The notes: generated by a model not told the origin, from the letters alone. Positions 34,064 to 45,712 are shown, counted from the first letter of the stretch. The stretch: 64,000 nucleotides of DNA from Castanea sativa (GCF_040712315.1 NC_134015.1:43731464-43795463); one strand, 5' to 3'. Numbers and translations are program-made.

Positions 34064-34760
34064 GGATTTTCGAGGTGTAGTTCGATACGTCCACAAAACA
34101 TATGGCAATTCTTCCACCCACCTCCCCTTAGCATCGTCTAATCTTTTCTTGAGCCTATTGACTATAACTTTATTGACCACCTCGACCTGCCCATTCCCTT
34201 ACAAATAAGCTGGAATGAAATATCTATTCGTGATGCCTAAATCACAACAGTACCTTTTGAAGGCCTTACTATCAAATTGCAGGTCGTTATCTGAAATAAG
34301 AGTATGAGGGATTCCGAACCTAGTGACAATGTTTTTCCAAACAAACTTATTTGCATCCACATCTCTAATGTTTGACAATGGCTCAGCTTCAACCCACTTA
34401 ATGAAGTAATTTGTCCCCACGAGCAACCACTTCCTATTCCCTGCGGCCTTTGCGAAAGGCCCTACTATGTCTAATCCCCATTAAGCAAATAGCCAAGGAC
34501 TAGACAGAGGATTAAGGGCACCACCTATCTGAGGGATGTTGGGAGCAAATCTCTGACATTGGTCACACTTCTTTGCATAATCTTGGGCCTCTCTTTGCAT
34601 ATTGGGCCACCAATATCCCTGGGTAAGAGCTCTATGAGCTAAAGACCTTCCTCTTGTGTGACTTCCACAAATCCCTTCATGCAACTCCTCCAAAAGTAAT
34701 TATGTTGCTTCAGGATGTAAACACAGCAAATATGGTCCTGAAAATGAGCGTTTGTACAAC
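34064..34760 (-). pseudogene. integrase core and N-terminus of element A
   Basis: From right: zinc region EELHEGICGSHTRGRSLAHR, GYWWPNMQREAQDYAKKCDQ, CQRFAPN (34481-34693); then a stop just before WGLDIVGPF; core YFIKWVEAEPLSNI and PHTLISDNDLQFDS (34199-34426); then [20 protein letters not shown] up to the hAT. First and second catalytic aspartates are readable (GLD, SDN). The glycine after SDN is changed to Asp. Several breaks. Confidence 0.85.
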
Positions 34761-35900
34761 TTTTGATCCTCGGATAGCCAAAATCGAGGTGCTTTTCTGC
34801 GTACTTTATCTGCTTCAGATTTCTCCTCGAGCAAGACATCATTTTTAAGGAAGGATACTATAGGATCCATCCAACTAGGTCCCACCCTTATTTGATGAAC
34901 CCGAATGGTGTCATTATTCATTCCAGAGGGCTTACACAAGTCTTCAACGAGGATAACCCAAGGTAGGCTTTGTGCCGAGGACGTTGCAAGGGTAGCTAGG
35001 GAATCATCATGGGTATTCATACTCCGGGAGACATGCAACAAAGTAAAAGATTCAAACTTTGATTGTAAATACTTGACCCAGGCTAGGTATTCTTGCATTC
35101 TTGGATCTCTAGCCTCTAACTTCCCTTATACGTGGCCCACCACTAGTTATAAATCCAAGAACATTTGCACTCTTTTTCCACCCATTTTTTGAATCATATC
35201 CATCCCTACCAGTAACGTTTCATATTCTGCCTCATTGTTGGTAGCCGAGAACCCTAGCCTCAAGGATTTCTCAAAAGTAAACCCCTCAGGAGACACTATA
35301 ACTAACCCCACACCAGATCCTCTTTGGTTTGCTACTTCGTCAACATACACTCTCCACATCAAAGGTTCCTTACACGAGATCATGCCAACTGATTTTTCAT
35401 CCATGGCCAAGCCTTTAACATTCTCTTCTAATGAGAGCTCCGCAAATTCTGCCACCAAATCAGCAAAGACCTGGCCCTTCATGGAAGTGTGAGGCATATA
35501 CTTGATATTAAAAGCCCCCAAGATGGTACCCCATTTAGCAATCCTCCCTGTGTAGTCAGTACTTCGAAGTACAGACTTAAGAGGAAGCTGAGTTAAAACA
35601 ACAACTGTATGAGATTGGAAATAATGGGGAAGCTTACGTGTAGCATGCACTACTGCTAGGACAGCTTTTTCCAAAGGTAAATAATGCACCTCAACCTCAT
35701 GTAAAGATTTGCTCACATAATAAACTGGCCTCTGCACATTATTATAAACCCGAATCAAAACCAAGCTAACAGCATGATTAGCCACGGCAATATACGCAAA
35801 CAGAACTTCATCAACTTCTAGTCAAGACATAATGGGTGGTCGCAAAAGATAATCCTTGAGTTGTTGAAAAGCTAAAGCACATTCCTCGGTTCATTAAAAT
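34700..35900 (-). pseudogene. RNase H region of element A
   Basis: 35147-35785 gives the RT-linked part (VQRPVYYVSKSLHEVEVHYL, ARKLPHYFQSHTVVVLTQLP) and the start of RNase HI (WRVYVDEVANQRGSGVGLVI, SATNNEAEYETLLVGM). 34700-35098 gives HDDSLATLATSS and the tether. First catalytic Asp and the Glu are present, though VDGAAN has become VDEVAN. The FSDSxLV block is lost at the frame break near 35140. Confidence 0.85.
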
Positions 35901-35949
35901 CTTTTCCACTTATTCAATAACTGGAAGAAAGGTCTGCACCTATCTGCAG

Positions 35950-36810
35950 ACCGAGAAATGAACCGGTTGAGAGCAGTAATCATCCCAGTTAACCTCTGAA
36001 CTTCTTTAGGATTCCGAGGTGGCTGTAAGCTATTAATTGCCTTGACCTATGTAGGATTGACCTCAATTCCCCGATGAGTTACCATATAACCCAGAAACTT
36101 TCCAGATCCCACACCAAAAGAGCACTTGGAACCATTAAGACGTAATTGATACTTAGTGTCTGAAAAGTATCATTCAGATCTTCCACATGCATGGAAACTA
36201 TTTTACTTTTCATCACCATGTCATCCACATACACTTCAATAGTCTTCCCCAACTGTGGTTCAAACATCCTGGTCATCATCCTTTGATAAGTAGCCCCTGC
36301 GTTTTTCAAACCAAAAGGCATTACCTTATAATGATAATTCCCTGTAGGAGTAACAAAGGCTGTCTTCTCCTGATCATCCAAAACCAAAGGTATTTGGTGG
36401 TAACCTTGGAAAGCATCCAAAAAACTCATCCGAGGATGCCCAACTGTAGCATCCACCAACTGATCTATACGAGGCATTGGGAATGAATCTTTAGGGCAAG
36501 CTTTGTTCAAATCTGTGAAATCCATGCACAATCTCCACTTCTCATTCTTCTTCTTTACTACCACTGTATGAGCCAACCATTCTGGATAGAACACTTCTTT
36601 AATAGCACCAACCTTTTTGAGCTTAAGCACCTCTTCCTTGACAGCCTCGGAGTGCTCCTTAGAGGAACGCCGAGGTGGTTGCCTCCTCGGAACGACAACC
36701 GGATTGACATTCAAGTGATGAAAAATGAAACTCGAATCAACCCTAGGGGCTTCATAAGCATCCCATGCAAATACATCTACATTCTTTCTTAAAAACGTAA
36801 CCAACTCCAT
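35950..36810 (-). pseudogene. reverse transcriptase of element A
   Basis: 36079-36810 is open for 243 codons: FLRKNVDVFAWDAYEAPRVD, VVVKKKNEKWRLCMDFTDLN, SFLDAFQGYHQIPLVLDDQE, YKVMPFGLKNAGATYQRMMT, then YVDD at 36220-36231. A frameshift about 20 codons later (near 36150) sends the reading out of register. The FLGYMVT and RNPKEVQ-type blocks follow in another frame to about 35950. Palm catalytic residues all present. Confidence 0.9.
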
Positions 36811-36816
36811 TTTCTC

Positions 36817-38958
36817 CTAAAGTGGCAACTGAATTCCCACCTGAAAGAACTTTTCAGGATCATCACCTATAAGAAACTTCTCTAACTCCTCACACGTAGC
36901 TTCCTCTACTGCCGCCACATTGGGCGTAGTTAGAGACATTAATTGCCATGAGTCCCCCGTAGCCGAGGCCGAGGACTCTAGCCCAGGCTGATGCAGAATT
37001 GCAGCTGCTATACACTGTCTAGCCACAGATTGGCTCCCAATAATTTCCTCAATCAGTTCCCCAGACGGGAACTTCACATTGACATGTAGAGTTGAGGAAA
37101 CGACATCTAGAGCATGCAGCCAAAGCCTTGCCACAATAGCCGTGTAGGGAGAATAAACGTCTACCACAATGAAATCTACATCTACAACCTCTGGACCTAA
37201 TTGCACAGATAATCGAATTTGCCCTTTTGGTATGATAGCTTTCCCCTCAAAGCTTATTAGTGGCGAATCGTAAGCCGTAAGATCCTCGAGCTTTAAGTTG
37301 AGCCCCCTGAACAAATCAGGGTACATAATATCTGCACCACTACCCTGGTCAACCATTACCTTTCTCACGTTGTAGCCCCCTATCCTCAGCGTAACAACCA
37401 AAGCATCATCATGCGGTTGGATAGTCTCAATCTTATCTTCTTCCGAGAAACCTAAAATAGATGGAGTATTCCCCTTAATCCTCTTCGGCTCAGAGTTAGA
37501 CTCCTCGGCAAGAGTTCGTGACACAGACATCACCTTGGTAGGACGAGAACTAGTCCTGCCAGGAACAGCAAAAATAACATTGATTGTTCCCAGAGGAGGC
37601 CTTGATGAATTGTTCCCTTGGCTCACCGAACCTGAATAACCTCCTTGCCCACTGGGATGATACAAAAATTGCTTCAACCTTCCCTCCTTAACCATCTGCT
37701 CCAAATGATTCCACAGAGTCCTGTAATCTTCAGTGTTATGACCTCTATCCTGATGATAGTGGCAGTGGAGATTCTGATTATGCCTCAAAGGATCCCCAGC
37801 CATCTTGTTGGGCCATTTGAAGTATGATTCATTCTGAATTTTCTCCAATACTTGATGCACCGGTTCTTGGAATACAGTGTTAACCACCTGTGGGACAATA
37901 GGACTGGATTGCCCAGCAAAATCTCTTCAGGGCCTGTTATTATTGTATCTATCCGACCTAAAATCCCTCCTCTCCTGAGGGATAACCTTCTCTTTTCCCA
38001 TACCCTGTTGTTAATCTTCCTTAACCCGTTTGTACTCATCAATTCGATCCATGAGCCGACATACACTCATTACATGCTTTTTGGTCAGAGATTTCCACAA
38101 GTCGTGCTCAGTAGGAAGGCCAACCTTGAAAGTTTGTATCGCTACATCATCAAAATCACCATCAATCTCATTGAACATCTCCCAGTACCTGTCAAAGTAT
38201 GTTCTCAGGGTTTCCCCTTCTCTCATGACCATGGACAATAACGAATCCAGAGGCCGAGGAACTCTACTGCAGGTGATGAAGTGAGACTCAAATGCCCTAG
38301 TGAGTTCCATGGAGGAATCAATAGAACCTGCCTTTAATCCATTAAACCATCTCATTGCAATAGGTCCCAAGCTAGAAGGGAAGACTTTGCACATTAAAGT
38401 TTCATTTTTAGAGTGTACCGCCATCCTTTGATTGAAATGACTCACGTGTTCCACAGGATCTATTCGGCCATTATAAATGGTGAATGTGGGTTGAGTGAAT
38501 CGCTGTGAAAGCTTCCCCTTCTCCACCCTACGTGTGAAGGGTGACTTGGAAATTTGGAGTAACACCCTACTCATAGCATCATTTCCTAAGCCCCTAGAGG
38601 AAGATTCCCTGCCCTGATGACCACGAAGATGATCAGGAGGAGTTCTTGACCTGGACCTGTAGCCACTGCCCTGGCTATCTTCAGAAGAAGGGTCTAAAAA
38701 AGAGGGCGTTTGCCTTCACCTTTCGCGGTGCAACTTCTTCTTCAAATGGTTAATCTCCTTCATGGCTTTTGCATGTTCCTCGTGAGGGATTCTGCTTCCA
38801 TCTCGTGAACGACTCCCACCTGTGTGCTCTGTATGCACACTACCCTCTCGATCTCGTTTCTGCTCAAGATGCCGGGAGTGGTCCTTATGCTGGGACCCCA
38901 TAGACTTTGCATGATATGGACCTAAGCTTGCCACAATGTTCCAATTCCTAAAACACAA
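36817..38958 (-). pseudogene. gag and aspartic protease of element A
   Basis: Start region MGSQHKDHSRHLEQKRDREG (38716-38958), gag core 38011-38574 (RFTQPTFTIYNGRIDPVEHV, FPSSLGPIAMRWFNGLKAGS), then after a stop a 356-codon open stretch 36817-37887. That stretch has a zinc knuckle CHYHQDRGHNTEDY (last Cys changed to Tyr), a YHPSGQGG linker, and the protease active site RKVMVDQGSGADIMY (D-Q-G for D-S-G), then YNLILGR-type block changed to YTAIVARLWLHAL. Gag and protease appear to be translated as one precursor in the family. Confidence 0.85.
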
Positions 38959-38962
38959 GATT

Positions 38963-38979
38963 TTTCACAGACGGTGCCA
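38963..38979 (-). other. primer-binding site, element A
   Basis: The minus strand after the LTR end TTACA reads ATTGGCACCGTCTGTG. It differs from A' by one base (TGGCACC for TGGCGCC). Confidence 0.6.
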
Positions 38980-38981
38980 AT

Positions 38982-39784
38982 TGTAAGGTCACAATTCGCA
39001 CCCGAACCCAACAGTATGAAGGGTGTAGGCCCAAAAAGCCCTATACAATGAAATTTGTAGAGTGTGGGCTTGAAATCTAGATTCTATGGATGTTGGATAA
39101 CAAAAATGATGGGCAAGATCCCCAATTTATATGTGACGAACTGATTATGTAATAGAAACTCTCCTCGGACGTAAGCCGAGAATGACTTGTATTGCTTTTC
39201 CTTGTTTTAAAAATAGATTACAATTGAAGGTGGTGTGTACAGTATTTTTCTCTTTCTTCTTAGATCCCCTTACTTGAATGTCTTTCTTTTCCTTTTATAT
39301 CATCATTCTTCCTCCCTCCATCTTCCACGTATGGCTCAGATTACCAATCTAGATATTTGTCCCATCCTCCATCCTCTTGAAGTCTTCAAACAATAGCTGT
39401 AAGGCTGATCACTACTGTTCAGAGGTCATTTCTTCATTAATGTGATCAGAGAGGTAGGTGCAAAGTCTTTAATGCAGTGGTAGCAGTTTTTTCTAAGTTA
39501 TTTCTCATTCACTCTTTCTCTCTGTATCCTTGTGGAACACATCTTCATCCACCAGACCTCCTAAAATTTTCTTATCAACATCATGGCGCATAGTATAGTC
39601 TTCACTTCATGTAGCCGAGGAGATACCCCTCCTCAGACTATTTCCACCAAACTCTCTCACAATAGTTTGCTTGTGGGCTTTTAAGTTCGGTATAGTTATT
39701 ACCACTAAACCCTCCTCGGACAAGTTAATACCCTCGGATCAAGTCCAAGGCCCAAGAACATATTCTGACCCTTCTGCCTCCACA
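38982..39784 (-). repeat. 5' LTR of element A (803 bp)
   Basis: Starts TGTAAGG, ends CTCCACA. Minus-strand TATA box ATATAAAAG (39292-39300). It contains the 230-bp stretch (about 39306-39540) lost from the shared LTR at 26167-26740. CCTCGG/CCGAGG motifs lie near 39163, 39174, 39615, 39713 and 39732. Confidence 0.9.
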
Positions 39785-40280
39785 ATAAACTATCTTTTTT
39801 TAAACAAAACTATGAACTATCTTATTAATCATATATGTCACAATTAATAATATTTTTAAAAAATTCTAGATCGAGATTTTTTATTAATTAAATTAGAGAT
39901 TACATAAGTAGTGTATACTTATAGTTTTAAAATTTATGAAACATATAAAAATTTAATCAATTTTTTTATAGTTTATCAATTTTAAATAACATAAATAATA
40001 AAATATTTTTACATGTCTAAACACATACAAGTCAATATAAGAAAAATATAACAACAATATATACTAAAGAAAAACTTTATTTTTCATAAATGACAAATGC
40101 AATAAGGATCTTTAACTCTTAACCACGAAATCTACAATAATATCTTTTTTTCTAAAAAGAAAATAATATAAACATAGTATCCATATATCTAATTCCCAAA
40201 TTCAAGAAAAAATAAGGTTATCTTTGATTTTTTTTTAAACAAACCTTCTATTTAAGAGATTTGCTTAATTATCTAGTTTT

Positions 40281-40329
<49 letters not shown>

Positions 40330-40487
40330 CCACGAAATCTACAATAATATCTTTTTTCTAAATAGAAAATAATATAAACATAGTATCCATATCTCTAATT
40401 TCCAAATTCAAGACAAAATAAGGTCATCTTTGATTTTTTTTTTTTTTAAACAAACCTTCTATTAAAGAGATTTGCTTATCTAGTTTT

Positions 40488-40537
<50 letters not shown>

Positions 40538-42045
40538 AGTATACTTTTTTTTTAATGAAGATATTGAGTATACTTAAGTTTAATAAGAGGAGTATTAGTC
40601 ATTTTCATAAATTTATACATTTTCAGGAACATAGATCTAGAATACGATTTGGTTTAATGAATTAAGTATGGTATAAAATTAGTTAAAGGGGATAAAAATA
40701 GGGCGCCTTTACTTAAAAAACATATAAAAAATTATTTTTTATTGAATAAAATATATTAGAGGTAAAGAAGATTTTCAAAACCCAAGAAGTCCGGACCATG
40801 CTCCCTTCGCCCCTATCCATAAATATGAATTTTTTAAAAGATTTTACTAAAGTATGCGCTAAAAGTATACAATAGTATACTATTTTTATAAAAAAAAAAT
40901 TACCAAGAATTGAAAAACTTTTACAATTTTTTTAATTTTTCATAACTATACCCTTTTTTTAAAAAAAACATTATATATATATATATATCACCTTAAAAGC
41001 TAAAATACTCATTTTAAAATAAGTTTAGGGTTTATATTTAGCTCCCTAAATTATTTTATATAGCAAAAGACTAGTATATTATATTCTAAAAGCAACTTTC
41101 ACTATTGCAGTTTGATCATCGGTTGAAGCGAGGACTAACGGTTAATTCTCAAAAGCAGGACCTACTCTTTTCGGCCGGAGGGCCCAAGGAATCGTAGAAA
41201 TAAAGAGGCAAAGACATCATTATCATCATGTCATGTCATTGTTGTCTTTTAGGTGAATTAAGGTCGACTGAACTGTACAGAATAAGCATAGGAACACGTA
41301 TACGCATCTTTTACCCATTAGATTTTTTTTTTTTTGACAGAATTGATAGAAACCCATTAGAATTTTGAAACAAATGGATATGCAAAACAAAAAAGTCTAT
41401 AGATTATGATGGATTAGCAGTAAGCAAAATTAATTCATTTCATTGATTAAACATCTAACAGTCTTAGATATATTGATGCAGTTGTTGAGGGCCGGCCATT
41501 TTGTCACACAGTACCTAGCTATATGAACACACAGTATTAAAAAAAAATAAAATAAAATAAAAAAAGGAATGGACCCATGCACACTTCATCATATATAATC
41601 ATTATTTATTAAATATATTATGAGGGCTTTGATTATTTTCATGTAGCCACGCTCATGCCACATTTTTTCTGTCTAATATTTATTTATTTTCTTGTGAGAT
41701 AGTTAGAATACATTAATAAGTTGATCCTGCAATTTTAACCTTTTTTTTTTTTTATACCTCAAATGCATACGTGTCCAATTTTAGATATATATCTGAATTT
41801 TAATGTATTATTGTACTAGACACAAACCTTGTCCCAGAAATACCATTCTGCCTACAAATATTAGGTAAAAATGTAGACACTTAATATGAAAGTATAGTAA
41901 AATCTCATATATTTAGCAAAGAAAAAAAAATCCCATATTATAAACAAACTCATATTTTAGGTTACAAAACCCAAAAAAACCAAAAGACAAAATTTTGAGT
42001 TAATAAATGACAATAAAAAAAAAATGAAATAGAAAATCAAGCCAA
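39785..42045. other. AT-rich intergenic region downstream of the methyltransferase gene
   Basis: No gene. A tandem duplication with TA microsatellites (40121-40534), several A/T runs, and a short GC-richer block near 41110-41200 (with CTTTTCGGCCGGAGGGCCC) of unknown nature. The end nearest the gene must hold its 3' UTR; no clear poly(A) signal was singled out. Confidence 0.5.
40121..40534. repeat. 205-bp tandem duplication, each copy ending in (TA)n
   Basis: Copy 1 is 40121-40326 and copy 2 is 40328-40534. Both begin AACCACGAAATCTACAATAA and end with 20 or more TA units. Differences are few, so the duplication is recent or kept by slippage. Confidence 0.9.
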
Positions 42046-42801
42046 TTAGGTCACTGTTTTTTTCCTGAAGACAACCTCAGTATCCAATCCGAAACCATCA
42101 ACTTTTCGTACGTGAACAACCTCCGAGACCTTGAACATCTCCACCAATGGCTTCACGCTATACAAATCGTTAGCCGAGTACTTATCGGACCGTCTAGACA
42201 GGGCCACGTGTAAAACGCAGACCCCATTAGGCTTCAACGTCCGTTCGATCTCTCCAACGAACTTGTCCGGATACAGCGCGTGATCGAACACGTTGGAGAA
42301 CTCGAAGTCGAAGGTTTCGTTCCCAAACGGCTGGTTGTGGAAGTCACCTTTGATCACAAGCGGAGGATACGGCACCAAGTCGATCCCAACCGAGTCGGAC
42401 ACGCCGACTCGTCTCAGAGCCTCCACTTCTTGCCCGACACGGGCCCCAATAGAAAGAGCTTTGGACTCATTGAACAGAAGCTCTTTTCGCTTTAAATCTT
42501 GGAAGAACTGAACAAAGACTTGGATTTTTCTGTCCCAATCCCTTGTTGTCCATACTTGCCTGAGTTTTGGGTTAAGGGTCTTGTGGAGTTGGCGTTGTAT
42601 GTACGATTCATAAGAGGCGTATCCGGGTCGGATTTTGAGGTCTCCGGAGCTGTGAATTTGGATTTTGGATGTTGGGTCTGTGGTGGTGTTTTGGTGGTGC
42701 TTGGGTTTGAGAGAAAATAAGAGAAGAAAGAAAGGGAGAAAGAGAAAAAGAGAGAGAATCAAGTATTTGAGTATTGGTGGTCTGGTTTGGTTGTTTTTCA
42801 T
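42046..42801 (-). CDS. membrane-anchored SAM-dependent methyltransferase, class I (type 11-like)
   Basis: A complete single-exon gene of 251 codons, ATG at 42799-42801, TAA at 42046-42048. Residues 10-31 (PPILKYLILSLFLFLPFFLL) form one hydrophobic segment after a short basic start, so a signal-anchor protein of the secretory membranes is likely, catalytic domain on the far side. Residues 115-141 carry the SAM-binding motif I region (ALSIGARVGQEVEALRRVGV then GIDLVP with the acidic Asp141). Residues 152-172 (GDFHNQPFGNETFDFEFSNV) and 183-200 (GEIERTLKPNGVCVLHVA) match the later strands of the Methyltransf_11 fold. The glycine-rich loop is GARVG rather than the usual GxGxG. Similar plant proteins are annotated only as methyltransferase superfamily; substrate unknown. 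GC-richer than its surroundings. It is the only intact gene here. Confidence 0.9.
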   Translation of the reverse strand: MKNNQTRPPILKYLILSLFLFLPFFLLLFSLKPKHHQNTTTDPTSKIQIHSSGDLKIRPGYASYESYIQRQLHKTLNPKLRQVWTTRDWDRKIQVFVQFFQDLKRKELLFNESKALSIGARVGQEVEALRRVGVSDSVGIDLVPYPPLVIKGDFHNQPFGNETFDFEFSNVFDHALYPDKFVGEIERTLKPNGVCVLHVALSRRSDKYSANDLYSVKPLVEMFKVSEVVHVRKVDGFGLDTEVVFRKKTVT

Positions 42802-42840
42802 GTCTGCATGTAAAAAATAAAAAAAAAGCTTGTTTGTTTG

Positions 42841-42864
42841 TTCTTCTTCTTCTTCTTCTTCTTC
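42841..42864 (-). repeat. (GAA)n in the methyltransferase 5' leader
   Basis: Eight TTC units on the plus strand (GAA on the gene strand), 40-63 bp before the ATG. GAA/CT-rich leaders are common in plant genes. No convincing TATA box at the expected spacing was found. Confidence 0.8.
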
Positions 42865-43248
42865 GTATTCTTATTCTTCTCTCTCTATAAATCCAATGTT
42901 AGACCGTGTTTGTTGCATGAGAAAAAGGTGAAAGATAGGAGGGAAAATAGGGTTGAAATATAGTGGAAAAGAAAAGGATGGATGAAAAATTGAGTGTGGG
43001 TTTTGTAATGATCATGAACAGACCAATGAGGAAGCTGCATGTATATATATGAATGGTGGTGTAAACTGTTAAGCGTGGGCATTGTTTTTATTTACAACCT
43101 GATCGATACATACCACAAAGTGGGCTAAACGCGGTTGGCTAAGGGTAGCAATCTACTAGTGCAATATTTTTTTGGGGGCGGCCGATATAAGTTGAGGCTA
43201 AGACCATTATCACAAAGTGGGCCAAATGGGTTTTTTTTTTTTTTTTCC
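42865..43248. other. upstream region of the methyltransferase gene
   Basis: Likely promoter. A TATATATA run at 43039-43047 is about 240 bp before the ATG; a CCAAT-type box (ATTGG on the gene strand, 43022-43026) is nearby, but on the wrong side of the TA run for a classic core promoter. No further elements claimed. Confidence 0.35.
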
Positions 43249-43260
43249 TATATTTGTATT

Positions 43261-43362
43261 TAAGAGATTCAACTCATAACACTTGCTCTTGATGATAGTT
43301 CTTTGTTATCAGATCAAGACACCAATCAGCTGGTCTAGGAAGAAATTGAATCACAGATTTCT
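43261..43362 (-). mobile_element. 5'-truncated SINE with 12-bp target duplication
   Basis: TATATTTGTATT flanks it at 43249-43260 and 43363-43374. The minus strand begins AAATCTGTGATTCAATTTC (B-box region of the 11170 SINE family), continues CTAGACCAGCTGATTGGTGT and ends with a GAGTTGAATCTCTTA block. The A box is missing. Confidence 0.75.
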
Positions 43363-43374
43363 TATATTTGTATT

Positions 43375-43731
43375 CGTTGTTAATCTATATATAATGTACA
43401 AGAAAATTTGACAAAAATACACAAACATATATATTAGTATAAATAATAAAAATCTAATTATATATTTGTAAAAATGAGCTTTCCTATTTTGTTAATTCGA
43501 ATTTGTTTAGTGTTTGGTAACTCTATCCAAAAAGACGATGAGTTCTAATTAATCTAAACTAATATACTTTAGCACTATTTGTTTTTTTTAAAGCCAATTT
43601 AACACTATTTGTAACTCTAAAAATTAAAAATAAATATTATAATGATCTCTTAAAAAAAAAATGTGAGTTTTCTAAAGATTTGTGGTAATATTAGAAGAAA
43701 TTATCATAAAGTCAAAGGTTTTCATTATATA

Positions 43732-43815
<84 letters not shown>

Positions 43816-43986
43816 TTGGTGTGTGAATGTTAGAAATAGGGTGACTAATATTGACAATTTACCTTGTGGAAGACTGATTTGCAAAAATTGAAGCCTTAAG
43901 CCATTATGAGAAATTGATCGTTAATGATAATTCATCATGCATACTCATAACATTTTTTCGATTAAAATAATTTAGAATCGCACTTA
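43375..43986. other. AT-rich intergenic DNA with GA microsatellite
   Basis: Contains (GA)38 at 43736-43811. Open frames over the GA run (Arg-Glu or Ser-Leu repeats) are artefacts. Nothing else recognised. Confidence 0.5.
43736..43811. repeat. (GA)38 microsatellite
   Basis: 76 bp of uninterrupted GA dinucleotides, preceded by a short TATATATA run. Confidence 0.98.
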
Positions 43987-45058
43987 GGTTGAATTAGGAA
44001 TGGCAATTTATATCCGACTGGCAGATACCCAGCTCGGTCCGACCTTAATGGGCCGGATTTTACTCAGCCCGATCAAGAATAGGGTCAAGTATGGGTTAAA
44101 AAAAAAAAACCAAAGCAAGTCCGAGTCGGGTCCAAGTTTTATCAAAAACCCGGCCCAAAACCCGAACTCAAATATGACCCAGTTACCCTAAAATTACTAA
44201 AAAACCACATTATATATATAGTTGTAAACCCTAAGTCCCTAACCCACCCGCCTCTCATAATCTCATCTTAGCTCACGCTCATGCCCTCACCCTAACTCTC
44301 AATCTCTCTGTCACTCATGCAGCCACGCACAAGAGCACGCTGCGGCCTCACTCTGATTGTCACTCACACTCAATCTCATAGCTCACACAGTCACTCACTC
44401 ACTCTCAAGCACCGCCGGCCAAGCTCTCTGCCTCTCACCGCCGGTCAAGCTCTCTGCACCACCGATCTCGTCCCTAGCTGTCACCGTCGGTCTGTTCTCT
44501 ACTTCTCTTCAATTTTTTTTCTTAAGTATTTCATTATCACATTCCCTTGTAAATCCAAAAACTAACGAAAACCCATAGTTTTCTTAAGTATTTCATAAAA
44601 TGTTTTTTTTTTCTTTTTCTTTTTGGGATGAGCTCAAATAAGGTTACTATCTAAAATCGCAAATGTAGTTTGGTTTCTTAATGAATTTGTTGCAACTGTG
44701 ACAGGGCAGCAACCATATTTGGAGAGTAGTTCGTTTTTGTTACATACTTAAATTTGTTGAGTGTTTGGTTGGATTTTGTTCTTATGTGAATTTGAGTCTG
44801 TGTGTGTGTGAGAGAGGACTATTTTGGTATTGTCTTTATGTTTTGTTAAATAATGGTTCCACGAGAGAAACCATATGCAGAGTATTTCTTTTTTAAAAAG
44901 GGGTGTGGAGGTTAATTGCAATAATAATGTAGAGACATGTATTTTCAGTTAATGTTGAGACATGTGTGTGCTTAGATCCTTATTATTGCTGCATTGATTT
45001 AACCAGGATATTTCATTAAATTGAAAAACTAAAAATTCAACCATTTTGTGCTAATAGA

Positions 45059-45063
<5 letters not shown>

Positions 45064-45099
<36 letters not shown>
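45064..45099. repeat. 36-nt poly-T run
   Basis: Uninterrupted T run inside the hAT element; a possible minus-strand retroposon tail, but no flanking duplication was found. Confidence 0.95.
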
Positions 45100-45100
<1 letters not shown>

Positions 45101-45663
45101 TGTTTGTTAGTAATGCAGGGCCTAAAACGAAGATGTGAGACACAAACAAATTTGGTTTTTTGTCTAATTTTTATTTATAAAATCAAAATTGTATTTTTAT
45201 ATTTCCTAGTTACAATTTAATGAGGTTTATTCCATTTTTTAATTCATATTGTTGTTGTTGTAGGTTCTTCAACTACGTTTAGAGATTGTACACTTCAATC
45301 AATTCTTGATGATGGGGAGCCTAATGAAGAGGATGGGAGTTATGTCATAGCTGTGGAGAATTAGACATTTTGTATTAATTTGGTAGCCTTTTTAATTTCT
45401 TAGACTTGTTGTATTAATTTGTTGGTTTGTAATTATTCTAAACTTGTGGGATTTATTTATAACTTTTTAATTTCTTGGACCTGTTGGATTTATTTTATTT
45501 TTATGTTTAGCTGGTGATTTTAGTTATGATTTTGTTGGATCTATAGATGTATAATTAACAGGTGATTTATTGATTTATGATATTAGCTATAATTTATTGA
45601 TTTATAATTAACATGTGATTTATTGATTTATGATTAACCTATGATTTGGATTGATTTGGCTAT

Positions 45664-45712
45664 CATATAACGTGGCCCAAATGCCAAATTGACATTTGGG
45701 CCACGTTATATG
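45664..45712. repeat. perfect inverted repeat, 20-bp arms and 9-nt loop
   Basis: Arms 45664-45683 and 45693-45712 are exact reverse complements, built on ACGTGGCCCAAATG; the loop is CCAAATTGA. It could form a cruciform or RNA hairpin. It lies inside the hAT element. Confidence 0.95.

Larger units (their letters stand above)
26741..38981 (-). mobile_element. internal region of Ty3/gypsy element A with antisense gene
   Basis: Plus-strand order: antisense gene (27240-29857), tandem array (about 30290-30990), integrase end (31035-31462), hAT insertion, rest of integrase, RNase H, RT, protease, gag (to about 38958), primer site. Same layout and repeat type as C. Complete apart from the hAT insertion and small lesions. 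Confidence 0.9.

Noticed and set aside
42280..42720. plus-strand frames of 71-73 codons across the methyltransferase gene
   Set aside because: Shadows of the real minus-strand gene; no independent support.
43672..43891. Arg-Glu or Ser-Leu repeat proteins
   Set aside because: Translation of the (GA)n microsatellite on each strand.
44220..44245. telomere-like AACCCTAA motif
   Set aside because: A single unit only; no tandem array.
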